A stretch of DNA of 64,000 bases, taken from assembly GCA_021811105.1 (NCBI GenBank), contig JAJZPM010000012.1, positions 1-64,000 on the forward strand. The letters are read 5' to 3'. The stretch's first letter is position 1; each line of letters begins with the position of its first letter. This DNA comes from Nitrospirota bacterium (GTDB taxonomy: Bacteria > Nitrospirota > Thermodesulfovibrionia > Thermodesulfovibrionales > UBA6898). This document shows, in pieces, positions 28,118 to 37,405 of the stretch. Both the position numbers and the translations under genes were made by a program. Below the pieces are notes generated by a model. That model saw only the letters and a program-made list of their open reading frames with translations. It was not told the origin of the DNA and ran no database searches.

Positions 28118-31100
28118 TTATTGTATAGTCAGCCGGTCCACGACCAGGGTCCCGCCCACTCCGCCTACTGTCAGGGACCCGCTCTGCAGGGTCGTCATGG
28201 AAAGGGGACTGTTGAAGTTTTGGTCATAGCCTCCAACGAATGTCACTGTGCCCGGTCCCGGTGTGGCAAAAATAATACTTTCTGAGAATGGCACGCCCCA
28301 TGCTTCGATCGTGTCATCAACCTGGGCGGCGGCAAATGCATACGCAAGGGTAGAATAAGGTGTAACGACAGAATGAGGCGTAATTGTCGTCGGAGGCGTG
28401 ACGATCTGCACTGATCCTGACACCGGCATGCCAGAAGGATTCGAAACTATGTAGTTTGTGGACGCTGACGCATCCGGGGCCGGAGACGACAGTCTGGTCC
28501 GCACATCGACGATTATTGTATAGGTCCCAGGAAGTGTCGAAGACGGCATCGTCCACGTGGAGCCGACACCGTAGTCCAGGACCAGGACGCCATTTTGCCA
28601 GAACCGGTACTGGTAGGGGGCTGAGGAACCCGAACCATAGGCAGAAAACAAGACCGGGTTTCCCGCAACCGCCGGACTCGCCGGCGTGGGGATGAGGGTC
28701 ACGCTATCGGCCTTCGTCCATGTCGGCATCATTACCGACGCTGTCGCCGGAAGCAGCGAGTCGCCTTTCTCGTTATAAGCCCAGATTCGGTAGTTGTAGG
28801 TCGCGCCCGAAGCGACCTGCGTATCGGTAAAGTAAATCGTGTCCGGATAAACATATGTTATCGGCGTAAATACGTTCGTTATCGGCACGAATCCGCTGCC
28901 GCTGTCCCGTTCGATGCGGAATCCGATCTCGGAATTCCGGACGGCCTCCGGCAGATTCGTTTGTGGACCTAGGGCATCGTTATCCGTCCAGCTCAATTGG
29001 ACGGTGTTCCCTGTTGTCGCGGGCAACACCGGCGTCGGCACTGTAGCCGCCAGGTTGGTCGGCGCGGCCGGGAAATCGTTAGGGACAAGCATCACAAACG
29101 GACGCATAAAGTCGTTTTCTTCATGGCCAAGGATATGGCAGTGCCAGACGTATTCCCACCCGAAGAATTGATCGGCGTTTGAAACACTAATCGGGTTGCC
29201 GACCACGCCTCCCCCTGGTATCCCGAATGGGCTTATGACGGTTATACTGGAGCTTGACGGAGTCGTAGTGTCCTCGCTATGGACGCTATCCGGTACCGTG
29301 AAGGGAAGCGTCATGGTCCTCGGCTGAAGCGCAACGATAATGTCCTCCAGAGGGTTCATCCTGACGGTCTCCTTCCAGCCGAGTTCATTATCTTCCGGCG
29401 GCCTTATCGCCCCGTCCCAGCCTACCCTGTTGATAATCTGCATGTTGTAGAGGTGAACGTGGACCGGATGGGTGTCGACGCCGTTATGTGTGATCTTCCA
29501 TAGCTGCGTCTGCCCCTCGGGCACGATCTCCGTAGTCGGATCAATGTATCCGAGCGGGATGGTTGTCTGGATGTTGTTATTGGTAAACGGAAGCTCCACG
29601 CCGAGAGTGGCGTTCATCCTGCCGTATGGGTCCCAGAGTTCCTGGATCGCCTTGGGCTGCATCGGGACGGTTACCGGTTCAAAGTTGGCAACGGCAACAG
29701 GAGTAGTGCTGCAGCCGCTGATTGCGACTGCAGGCACAGAAGTATAGCCCAGGCCTCCGTTCGTCACTGTGATCCCGGTAATGACCCCGGCCGATACAGT
29801 TGCAGTAGCAGTCGCCCCTGTGCCTCCGCCACCCGAGAAACTGACAGTCGGAGAAGCAACGCAGCCGGAGCCTCCGTTCGTCACCGTGGCAGACCTGATC
29901 GCCTGGGGAAGCGCCCCAAAATTGACAACGGCGGCAGCGTTGGATCCGTCACCTGAAATCGTAACCTTGGGAGCATAATAATACCCTGATCCAGGGTTCC
30001 CAATGTCTATAGACTGAACAGCGCCGACTGACAGGTTTGCAGTAGCGGTCGCCTGTGTGCCGCCGGGAGGGGGCGGATCGATAGTTACAGTGGCAGTGGT
30101 ATATCCGGTGCCTCCGTTTGTGACCGTTATATTTCTGATCGCCTCAATGCCGCTGGTCAAGATGTTCGGGGTGAAGGTTAAAGAGTATGCCTGGATGGTT
30201 GCAAGCGTATCCGCGACAGCGTTATTGGGAGCAGGAAAAACCGGCTCAGGTACGTGCATCGGCGGTTGCAACGCTGCAAACGCCGCAGGAAGGCCGGTTG
30301 TCTCATTCTGCAGCGCCGCGAGGTCAAGGGTAGTGATCGGGGAGGTGACAGAGGGCGCCACCCGGAATTGCATGACCGTACGCGTGTTGGGACCATAGCC
30401 CGGCAGGGTCGTTGGTGCGCCTCCTGTCGAGGACATGTCAGGGTCGTCTGTGTAGTAGTCGTTGCGCGGGTCGAAACCGGGAACGGGCGCCGGCGCATCG
30501 TTATACATTATCAGTGTCTTCCCTGCAAAGGCAGAGAAGTCTACTATAATGTCGGCCCTTTCCGCAGATCCCAGAAAAATCGCTTTATTTAAGACATTCA
30601 GGACGACTATATCCCTTCGATTGTAGACATAGCCGACCGGGGTCGAGGGTATCACAACCGGCTTCGGCAGAAAGCCCCCTTCAGTGCCTATCTGGACCAT
30701 CGCAGGCCCGGCAGTGGTCGGATCTGGCGCGCCGCCATCTCTTCCGTCTATCGGCCAGGTCGTCGGCCAGCAATTTGCCGGAAGGCCCGTTGCGCCCAGC
30801 GAGAGGTCGGCAAGCGCAAGCCCCGCGTCATTGGTAGCTGTAGCAGTAGTACAGGCAGGAAAAGTGCCCGCGGTCGGCGGCAGAGCAGGCACCATCCTGA
30901 CTTCCGTATTGATGGAAGCTGCCACGGCAGCGCCTGTCCCGGTTCCGTCCGTTATGTTGATAGTCGGAAGCGAAGTACATGTAAGCGAGTCAGAGTTAGT
31001 AACTGTAAGCCCCGTAATCACACCGCCATCCACGGTTGCAGTTGCCGTTGGTTGGGGGGTGCAGCCGCTGCTGCCTATGTTGACAGCCGGCGTGGCAGAA

Positions 31101-32599
31101 TACCCGGAGCCCCCGTTTGTGACACTTATATGGAGAGGTTCTGCAACATAGAACTGCAGGTTGAGCATCCTGTTGTTTGTGGCATTGAGGATACGGAACC
31201 TGTATGCCTTCGGCTCCACGTTCAGATAGGGATATGCGGTGCCGTTGACTATCGCAGTGTCCATGAAAGCTTCAGGCACAATCGAAGGGTCGGGCAGCGT
31301 TGAATGGGCCGCATCAATCGGCACAGGGGGCCAGAACCATGGGCCGTAGTCCCATCTGCCGAACGGGTTGGCGCCGGTCGGGTCATTCGGCTTTTGATTA
31401 GGCTCATAGACATGGGGGAACCAGAGGTCCCCCGGTTTTCCCCATTTGTTGACGTCCCATTTTGCATCCTGTACAGGGACGTCCCAGGGGACGAAGGTCT
31501 TGTCCTGGATGACGAGGGGTATCCCATACCGGTAAACGCAATTAGGAGTGCCGGAAGGACATATATTGGGGATAGTCCCGGCATCGATCAATTTATCTTC
31601 TTCGGGGTCAGTTATCAGGTAGCCCGCCGCCTCGCCCGCATAAACATTAAGCCGCGTGAGTCCGTGAGCGTGGTCATGAAAAAACATAAGCCTGCCGCTC
31701 TGCTGGTTCGTCCAGTAAAAAGTTGCCCTCCCCTGACCGGGGTCGTTTGTCCGGCCCGAACCAGGCGTAGAATAAACGTTATGGCCCGAGTCAAACCACA
31801 TGTCAGGGACGTTTCGTTGGCTCTCCCCTTTAAGATAGGGTGTCGAGTATTCCCCGACCGGCGTGATCCATTGGCGGGGAATACCATCGCTGATCCATGG
31901 GGTGTTGCCGCCGTGGAGATGTATAACAGCCCGGTTCTGGGTGTAGTTGCAGCCGGGGTAGACGCCTCCGCAGTTGGTCCCAAGTGGCCCCTGACCCGCG
32001 CCCATCACCGTAGTGTCAACCGGTATGAAGAGGTCGCCGGTTGTTCCGGTGCCGAGATCGTTTTCAAAGAGGAGGCGCACAGGCCTGTCCCTCCTTGCGA
32101 TGATCAGCGGACCAAGATATTCTGAAACGTTCTGCACCGTGGGATCCGACGTGTCACCGGCATTGATCTGATAATAACCCCTGATCCTGGTACCGGTGCC
32201 GAGTGTGTCAGTCACAGCAGGCATATCGGAATGCATCTTTATCCTATAATCTCTCAAGCCGATCACATAATAGTCAGACCCCGGAAACGTCGAAGTATCC
32301 GGCACGGCAACCGGAATATATTGCCCCAGGTTGTTTCTGTTCGAATACCCCAGGCCGGGCAGACTGTCGACAAACTTCCTGAGAGGGCCGCCGGTAAAAT
32401 ACGACATCCCCTGATAATTCCGGATGCCGGCAGGGCTGTTGGCATAATATGTGCCGAAACCTGGCCCCTCGGGGCAAATCTGGTCCGGCGGGCATGGATT
32501 GGTGATCCCGGGACCGGCATCAGCCGTGTTGATTCCCCAGGGAAAAACCACTGCAAGCAAAAGCACACTCACAAGGACCAATTTTTTGCGCCTGTTCAT
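28118..32599 (-). CDS. Large secreted multicopper oxidase with GGxGY-repeat insertions, Fn3-like domain and C-terminal GGYD tail
   Basis: 1493 aa; Cu motifs 'VIHLHGG', 'FFHDHAHG', 'THPVHVHLY', 'WHCHILGHEENDFM'; repeats 'TVTNGGSGCVASPTVSFSGGGGTGATATATV'; tail 'GTVTFVGGYDQNFNSPLSMTTLQSGSLTVGGVGGTLVVDRLTIQ'. Confidence 0.9.
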   Translation of the reverse strand: MNRRKKLVLVSVLLLAVVFPWGINTADAGPGITNPCPPDQICPEGPGFGTYYANSPAGIRNYQGMSYFTGGPLRKFVDSLPGLGYSNRNNLGQYIPVAVPDTSTFPGSDYYVIGLRDYRIKMHSDMPAVTDTLGTGTRIRGYYQINAGDTSDPTVQNVSEYLGPLIIARRDRPVRLLFENDLGTGTTGDLFIPVDTTVMGAGQGPLGTNCGGVYPGCNYTQNRAVIHLHGGNTPWISDGIPRQWITPVGEYSTPYLKGESQRNVPDMWFDSGHNVYSTPGSGRTNDPGQGRATFYWTNQQSGRLMFFHDHAHGLTRLNVYAGEAAGYLITDPEEDKLIDAGTIPNICPSGTPNCVYRYGIPLVIQDKTFVPWDVPVQDAKWDVNKWGKPGDLWFPHVYEPNQKPNDPTGANPFGRWDYGPWFWPPVPIDAAHSTLPDPSIVPEAFMDTAIVNGTAYPYLNVEPKAYRFRILNATNNRMLNLQFYVAEPLHISVTNGGSGYSATPAVNIGSSGCTPQPTATATVDGGVITGLTVTNSDSLTCTSLPTINITDGTGTGAAVAASINTEVRMVPALPPTAGTFPACTTATATNDAGLALADLSLGATGLPANCWPTTWPIDGRDGGAPDPTTAGPAMVQIGTEGGFLPKPVVIPSTPVGYVYNRRDIVVLNVLNKAIFLGSAERADIIVDFSAFAGKTLIMYNDAPAPVPGFDPRNDYYTDDPDMSSTGGAPTTLPGYGPNTRTVMQFRVAPSVTSPITTLDLAALQNETTGLPAAFAALQPPMHVPEPVFPAPNNAVADTLATIQAYSLTFTPNILTSGIEAIRNITVTNGGTGYTTATVTIDPPPPGGTQATATANLSVGAVQSIDIGNPGSGYYYAPKVTISGDGSNAAAVVNFGALPQAIRSATVTNGGSGCVASPTVSFSGGGGTGATATATVSAGVITGITVTNGGLGYTSVPAVAISGCSTTPVAVANFEPVTVPMQPKAIQELWDPYGRMNATLGVELPFTNNNIQTTIPLGYIDPTTEIVPEGQTQLWKITHNGVDTHPVHVHLYNMQIINRVGWDGAIRPPEDNELGWKETVRMNPLEDIIVALQPRTMTLPFTVPDSVHSEDTTTPSSSSITVISPFGIPGGGVVGNPISVSNADQFFGWEYVWHCHILGHEENDFMRPFVMLVPNDFPAAPTNLAATVPTPVLPATTGNTVQLSWTDNDALGPQTNLPEAVRNSEIGFRIERDSGSGFVPITNVFTPITYVYPDTIYFTDTQVASGATYNYRIWAYNEKGDSLLPATASVMMPTWTKADSVTLIPTPASPAVAGNPVLFSAYGSGSSAPYQYRFWQNGVLVLDYGVGSTWTMPSSTLPGTYTIIVDVRTRLSSPAPDASASTNYIVSNPSGMPVSGSVQIVTPPTTITPHSVVTPYSTLAYAFAAAQVDDTIEAWGVPFSESIIFATPGPGTVTFVGGYDQNFNSPLSMTTLQSGSLTVGGVGGTLVVDRLTIQ

Positions 32600-32800
32600 G
32601 CTATCACTCCTCCTGTGATTTTTTAATCGTTCAGCATCTTGAGCATCTTTAATTATTGACGCCTTATATCAATTGCTTTGAAGTTGCCTATCGGCGGGCC
32701 TCAAGTCCATGAGTATCACTCGCGTATCTTCTTGCAGGATGAAGTTGATAAGCGCCCCCTTTTATTTATTTTTTTATTTACTATGCCAGAACAAAATTAG

Positions 32801-32823
32801 TCAGACAATAGGTCATTGTCTGA
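32801..32823. promoter_or_regulatory. Palindrome (9-bp arms, 5-nt spacer), candidate operator
   Basis: TCAGACAAT AGGTC ATTGTCTGA. Confidence 0.6.
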
Positions 32824-32824
32824 A

Positions 32825-32852
32825 ACTTTTGTAGGAATTTTCCTACAAAAGT
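32825..32852. promoter_or_regulatory. Perfect 12-bp inverted repeat with 4-nt loop, candidate operator or terminator
   Basis: ACTTTTGTAGGA ATTT TCCTACAAAAGT. Confidence 0.65.
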
Positions 32853-32899
32853 AATTTATTTTACAGAAAGTTAGGAATAGCCAAAAAATTCAAATATAA

Positions 32900-33179
32900 T
32901 GCTTCCTAATAATCTCCGGACGCGAACGGAGAGACAACTTCTATTTCGCGACAGGCGCCGGCTCCGGTTGTTCACTGCCATCTTTTCTCGACCTATTCGG
33001 TATGACCATGAGCACAAGCGAAATGGGATTATGGGAGCAGGACGAAATTTATCCCTTGTACCCGAGGTTCAGTTTCGGCCCCGGCCAGCGCTACGGATCA
33101 AAAGGCTGTTATATCGTTCAACTCGCCAGGGGGCCAAAGCCGGAGTTGATAAAAAAAAAGCGACTGGGTTATCCACTGA
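32900..33179 (+). pseudogene. C-terminal remnant of a protein-coding gene with an A9 homopolymer frameshift
   Basis: Open frame 'NFYFATGAGSGCSLPSFLDLFGMTMSTSEMGLWEQDEIYPLYPRFSFGPGQRYGSKGCYIVQLARGPKPELIKK'; removing one A from A9 (33151-33159) gives ...LIKKSDWVIH* ending at 33179; no start and no 5' portion. Confidence 0.6.
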
Positions 33180-33355
33180 ACTATCGCGGCAGGAGCGAAG
33201 CCGCAATGCCGCAGGGTTGATGACAGTCCCGGCACTCCGTTCTCGTTGCATTTTAAATAAATTCATGCATATGATATAAAAAGTTATCAAGAGGGAGGCC
33301 AACCGTGATGACGAACAGTATTAATCTCGGTGCCCACAGCGCCGGGAAGCTATAA

Positions 33356-36145
33356 GTGTCGCGTATTGCTTCAAAGTTTCTCCCGGCAAGAATATGCGGC
33401 GTTCTGTTAATTCTGTTCTGTTTAGCAGGTCCGGCGTTTGGTCGGCCAGTGCCGGGATCGGCGAAAATAGCGACCCCTGGCGGCTATCAGGCTCTCACCT
33501 CAAAGATCGCACAAACGGGAAGCGTACGCCTCATAGTGAAGGTCGACTCTCCCTTTCAACCCATGGCCCGGCCGGAGTCACCCTCATCCCTGCGCCAGAG
33601 GGAGCGTATCGCACAGGCGCAGGATGCCGTTCTATCTCATCTTGCAGCCTTTCGCGTCAGGTCGTATCACAAATACCGCTACGCCCCCTACCTCTTGATG
33701 GAGGTTGATGGGCCGGCGCTGCAGGCGTTGCTGTCATCACCACTCGTAGCCGAAGTTCAGGAAGACATCCCCCATTTTCCGACACTCGACGGGGTCACCC
33801 TGATCGGAGCACCCCAGTTATGGGATCTCTACGGCGCCGGACAGGGATTCGACGGCACGGGTGTTACCGTAGCTGTCCTGGATACCGGTGTGGACAAAGA
33901 CCATCCATTCCTGAGCGGCGCTGTCATTTCCGAGGCATGCTATTCCACCAACTCGGCGAGCGTAGAATCGCTCTGCCCCGGAGGGGTTGAGGAGTCGACC
34001 GCGGCAGGCTCCGCAATGCCTTATGCAAGCGGACTCTGCCCCACCGGGGAATGCGACCACGGGACGCACGTTGCCGGCATTATCGCCGGGAGGCAAAATG
34101 TCTCCGGCTCTCCCGTAGTAGGAGGTGTCGCCCCCGGGGCAAACCTCATTGCGATACAGGTCTTCTCTCTTTTTACGAGCACAGCAGACTGCGGGCTGAG
34201 CGTTCCCTGTATCGGTGCATATACCTCGGATATTATGAAGGGGCTTGAAAGGGTATACACCCTTCGCGAGACAAATATTATTTCATCAGTGAATATGAGT
34301 TTTGGAGGAGGCCTTTATTCAAGTAATTGCGACACCGATCCGACAAAGGCGATAATCGACAGCCTGCGGGCGGGCGGCGTTGCATCGGTAATTTCCTCGG
34401 GTAACAGCTACTCCTGCGGCTCGCTGAGCGCTCCGGCCTGCATCTCTTCCGCCGTCAGCGTGGGGGCCACCGATGTAATCAGTGGAGGGGCCGACATCGT
34501 CGCCTACTATTCGAACAGCGCCGCCTTCCTGAGCCTTCTTGCACCCGGCTCGTACATCACGTCCTCTCTGCCGGGAGGGACGTATGGAACCTTCAGCGGG
34601 ACATCCATGGCGGCGCCTCATATTTCCGGCGCCTGGGCACTGATGAAACAAGCGAAACCGGGCGCTACAGTGGATGATGTCCTTGCCGCGTTCACCTCCA
34701 CGGGACCTTCTGTAACTGACTCGAAATGTACTGGGGTGACGAAAAAACGTATCAAGCTTGACGGCTTGGACGGTGCACTGAATTTTCTCGGGAGCGGCCC
34801 TTCTGCTCAGACGAACGCGGCGACTAACATAACGCAGACAGGTGCGACCTTAAACGGAACGGTCAACGCAAACAACTCCAGCACATCGGTCACCTTTGAA
34901 TATGGAACGACAATCGCATATGGAGACAGCGTCAGCGTCCCTGGCAGTGTCACCGGCACCGCCCTCACTCCGGTCAGCCAGACCATCGCAGGACTCACGC
35001 CCAATACCCTCTATCACTACCGGGTAAATGCGACAAACGGATCTGGCACCTCCTATGGTCCTGACATGACCTTTACTACCCCAGGCCTTTGCGCGGGCAT
35101 CGCGGACGGAAGTTTTGAGGGCGGGACGCCCAATGCCTCCTGGGCCGAGGCTTCCACTTTGTTCGGGACGCCATTATGCAACTATATCACATGTCCCGGA
35201 AGGGCTGCGAGGTCGGGGCTCTGGTTTGCAGAATTCGGCGGGATCCTTGCAGCAGAGACCTCTTCTCTCACCCAGGGTGTGACGATCCCGTCGGGCTCTT
35301 CGCCGAGACTGGAGTTCTATCTGAATCTGCCCGTCCCGTCCAGCGGCAACAACACAGACGATTTCAAGGTGATGGTGGACGGCGCGCCGATCTACTCCGT
35401 AGTCGAAGGGTCTTCTCTAGCCGGTTTTTACAGCAGCGGATATCTCCTGACAGGCCTCGACCTCTCTGCATATGCTGACGATGTTCCCCATAGCCTCAGT
35501 TTTTTATCGGCCGTAACCGGCACCGGCACAGTTCCTACCACTTTTCTCCTCGACGATGTCTCCATTACCTGCGGCAACGGGACGACCCTGCCCGTAGTGG
35601 CGACGGCTGCGGCCGCGTCGATAGCTGCCACCGGTGCCACTCTCAACGGGACAGTGAACGCCAGCAATACTAGCACAACGGTCATCTTCGAATACGGCCC
35701 GACCACGTCGTACGGCAGCACAGTAATCGCTGCCCAGGGCCCTCTGACAGGGAATATTAATACCCCGGTAAGCGCCGCGCTCGACGGGCTTACACCGGGG
35801 ACGACATATCATTACCGCACCGTTGGGTCGAGCGCGGCAGGCCGCGCATACGGCCGTGATATGACATTTGACACTGCATTATGTTCTCCCGGTGCGATTA
35901 CTATCGGGAGCACAGTCTACTCATCAATTCAGTCTGCCATAAACAATGCGTCAAACAATGACGTGATCAAGGTGAAGGTCGCCAATTTTGTCGAAGACCT
36001 GTCTTTTGCGGGGGCGGGGACTGTGACCCTTAAAGGAGGGTACGACTGTGCCTTTGTATCTAACCAGGACTTTACCACTATTACCGGCAAGGTGACAGTG
36101 GCAGACACACGCACCGTTATCCTCGAAAACATTATAGTGCAATGA
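33356..36145 (+). CDS. Secreted S8 (subtilisin) family serine protease with Fn3-like repeats and C-terminal GGYD tail
   Basis: GTG start; 'VTVAVLDTGVDKDHPF', 'DHGTHVAGIIAG', 'GTFSGTSMAAPHISGAW'; two 'TGATLNGTVNA...FEYG...YHYR' repeats; tail 'GTVTLKGGYDCAFVSNQDFTTITGKVTVADTRTVILENIIVQ'. Confidence 0.92.
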   Translation: MSRIASKFLPARICGVLLILFCLAGPAFGRPVPGSAKIATPGGYQALTSKIAQTGSVRLIVKVDSPFQPMARPESPSSLRQRERIAQAQDAVLSHLAAFRVRSYHKYRYAPYLLMEVDGPALQALLSSPLVAEVQEDIPHFPTLDGVTLIGAPQLWDLYGAGQGFDGTGVTVAVLDTGVDKDHPFLSGAVISEACYSTNSASVESLCPGGVEESTAAGSAMPYASGLCPTGECDHGTHVAGIIAGRQNVSGSPVVGGVAPGANLIAIQVFSLFTSTADCGLSVPCIGAYTSDIMKGLERVYTLRETNIISSVNMSFGGGLYSSNCDTDPTKAIIDSLRAGGVASVISSGNSYSCGSLSAPACISSAVSVGATDVISGGADIVAYYSNSAAFLSLLAPGSYITSSLPGGTYGTFSGTSMAAPHISGAWALMKQAKPGATVDDVLAAFTSTGPSVTDSKCTGVTKKRIKLDGLDGALNFLGSGPSAQTNAATNITQTGATLNGTVNANNSSTSVTFEYGTTIAYGDSVSVPGSVTGTALTPVSQTIAGLTPNTLYHYRVNATNGSGTSYGPDMTFTTPGLCAGIADGSFEGGTPNASWAEASTLFGTPLCNYITCPGRAARSGLWFAEFGGILAAETSSLTQGVTIPSGSSPRLEFYLNLPVPSSGNNTDDFKVMVDGAPIYSVVEGSSLAGFYSSGYLLTGLDLSAYADDVPHSLSFLSAVTGTGTVPTTFLLDDVSITCGNGTTLPVVATAAAASIAATGATLNGTVNASNTSTTVIFEYGPTTSYGSTVIAAQGPLTGNINTPVSAALDGLTPGTTYHYRTVGSSAAGRAYGRDMTFDTALCSPGAITIGSTVYSSIQSAINNASNNDVIKVKVANFVEDLSFAGAGTVTLKGGYDCAFVSNQDFTTITGKVTVADTRTVILENIIVQ

Positions 36146-36301
36146 TTCCTGTTTAACTGCTTTCGCCCTGCTGGACCTGAATAGTTGTCCGCACTTTGCA
36201 CGTGAGAAGCTGTTCTTCCGATCGGTCGCTATGATAAAATTTAACATGGCGACTCCCGACTTCAGGAAAAATCTGTCTCTTACCGAAAAGGCCCTTCACA
36301 A

Positions 36302-37405
36302 TTGAAGATAGGCATCAACGCCACATTCCTCCACAACGCACCGACAGGACTTGGAGTCTTCACGCAGGAGGTTTCACGTTGTCTTGTTGAGCGCGACAGG
36401 GACACACTTATCTTCTCACCTTTCCATTTTGACGGCGTTCCACGGTCGGCAATTTCCCTCGTTCCCTCATCAATAGGGGGATCGACGCGTTTTTGGAACA
36501 ACCTTCTGAGAGTGTCTTACCAAAACGCGGTGCTGCCGTTTAGGTGCAGGGCCGGGAAGCGCGATCTACTTTATTGTCCGATGATGGAATATCCCTTTCT
36601 CCCCATGGTGCCGCTTGTGGTCCAGGTCCATGACCTGCACCCTCTCAGGTTTCTTCCTCAATTCGGCAGGGCCGGTCTCTATTTCAAACTCTCACTTGCC
36701 CGTCTTGGCAAAACGGCCCGTCGTATAACCGTTGTTTCTGAATATGTAAAAGAAGAGTTGCTTCGTGAGACTGATATCCCCGACGACAGGATCGATGTCG
36801 TGTTGAACGGATACAACAAAAAAAGGTTTTACCCGCAACCGCTTCAGGAGAGAAAGGAGTTTCTGCAGAGATATTCTTTAGGAGACCGCTATGTACTTTT
36901 TGTCGGAAATCTTTTCCCGTACAAAAATGTCACCTTGCTTATTGAGACATTCCTGCGCATAAAGGAGGAGATCCCCCATGATCTCGTCATCGCAGGCAGG
37001 AGGGAGTTCTTCAACGGGACCCTTCCTCAGGATGAAAGAGTGCGTTACCTCGACTATGTCCCCCAGGGAGACCTTCCCGGGCTCTACTCGTATGCCGACA
37101 TACTTGTCCACCCATCCCTGAGCGAGGGTTTCGGCCTGACGCCTCTGGAGGCCATGGCCTGCGGCACGCCTGTCATATGCTCAAATCGCACTTCATTACC
37201 TGAGGTGATTGGAGACGCGGGGCTGCTCTTTGATCCGGCTGACAGTGCCGCCCTCGGAGAGCTGATCCTGACGACCCTCGGGAATGAGGGGCTGAGGAAA
37301 ACGCTCTCGGCCAAGGGGCTCAAGAGGGCTGAACTATTTTCCTGGGAAAAGACAGCACAGGGAATTCTTCATTCGTGCGAGAAGGCCCTGCAGGGCAGCG
37401 CATGA
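36302..37405 (+). CDS. Family 4 glycosyltransferase
   Basis: 367 aa; TTG start; 'SLSEGFGLTPLEAMACGTPVICSNRTSLPEVIGDAGLLFDP'. Confidence 0.9.
   Translation: MKIGINATFLHNAPTGLGVFTQEVSRCLVERDRDTLIFSPFHFDGVPRSAISLVPSSIGGSTRFWNNLLRVSYQNAVLPFRCRAGKRDLLYCPMMEYPFLPMVPLVVQVHDLHPLRFLPQFGRAGLYFKLSLARLGKTARRITVVSEYVKEELLRETDIPDDRIDVVLNGYNKKRFYPQPLQERKEFLQRYSLGDRYVLFVGNLFPYKNVTLLIETFLRIKEEIPHDLVIAGRREFFNGTLPQDERVRYLDYVPQGDLPGLYSYADILVHPSLSEGFGLTPLEAMACGTPVICSNRTSLPEVIGDAGLLFDPADSAALGELILTTLGNEGLRKTLSAKGLKRAELFSWEKTAQGILHSCEKALQGSA

Noticed and set aside
31304-32125. 273-aa plus-strand ORF
   Set aside because: Antisense to the multicopper oxidase, whose copper-site motifs establish the coding strand.
28118-32599. 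GGxGY DNA repeats in the oxidase considered as a CRISPR-like or satellite array
   Set aside because: Repeats are degenerate, in frame and protein-level; no constant-length spacers.
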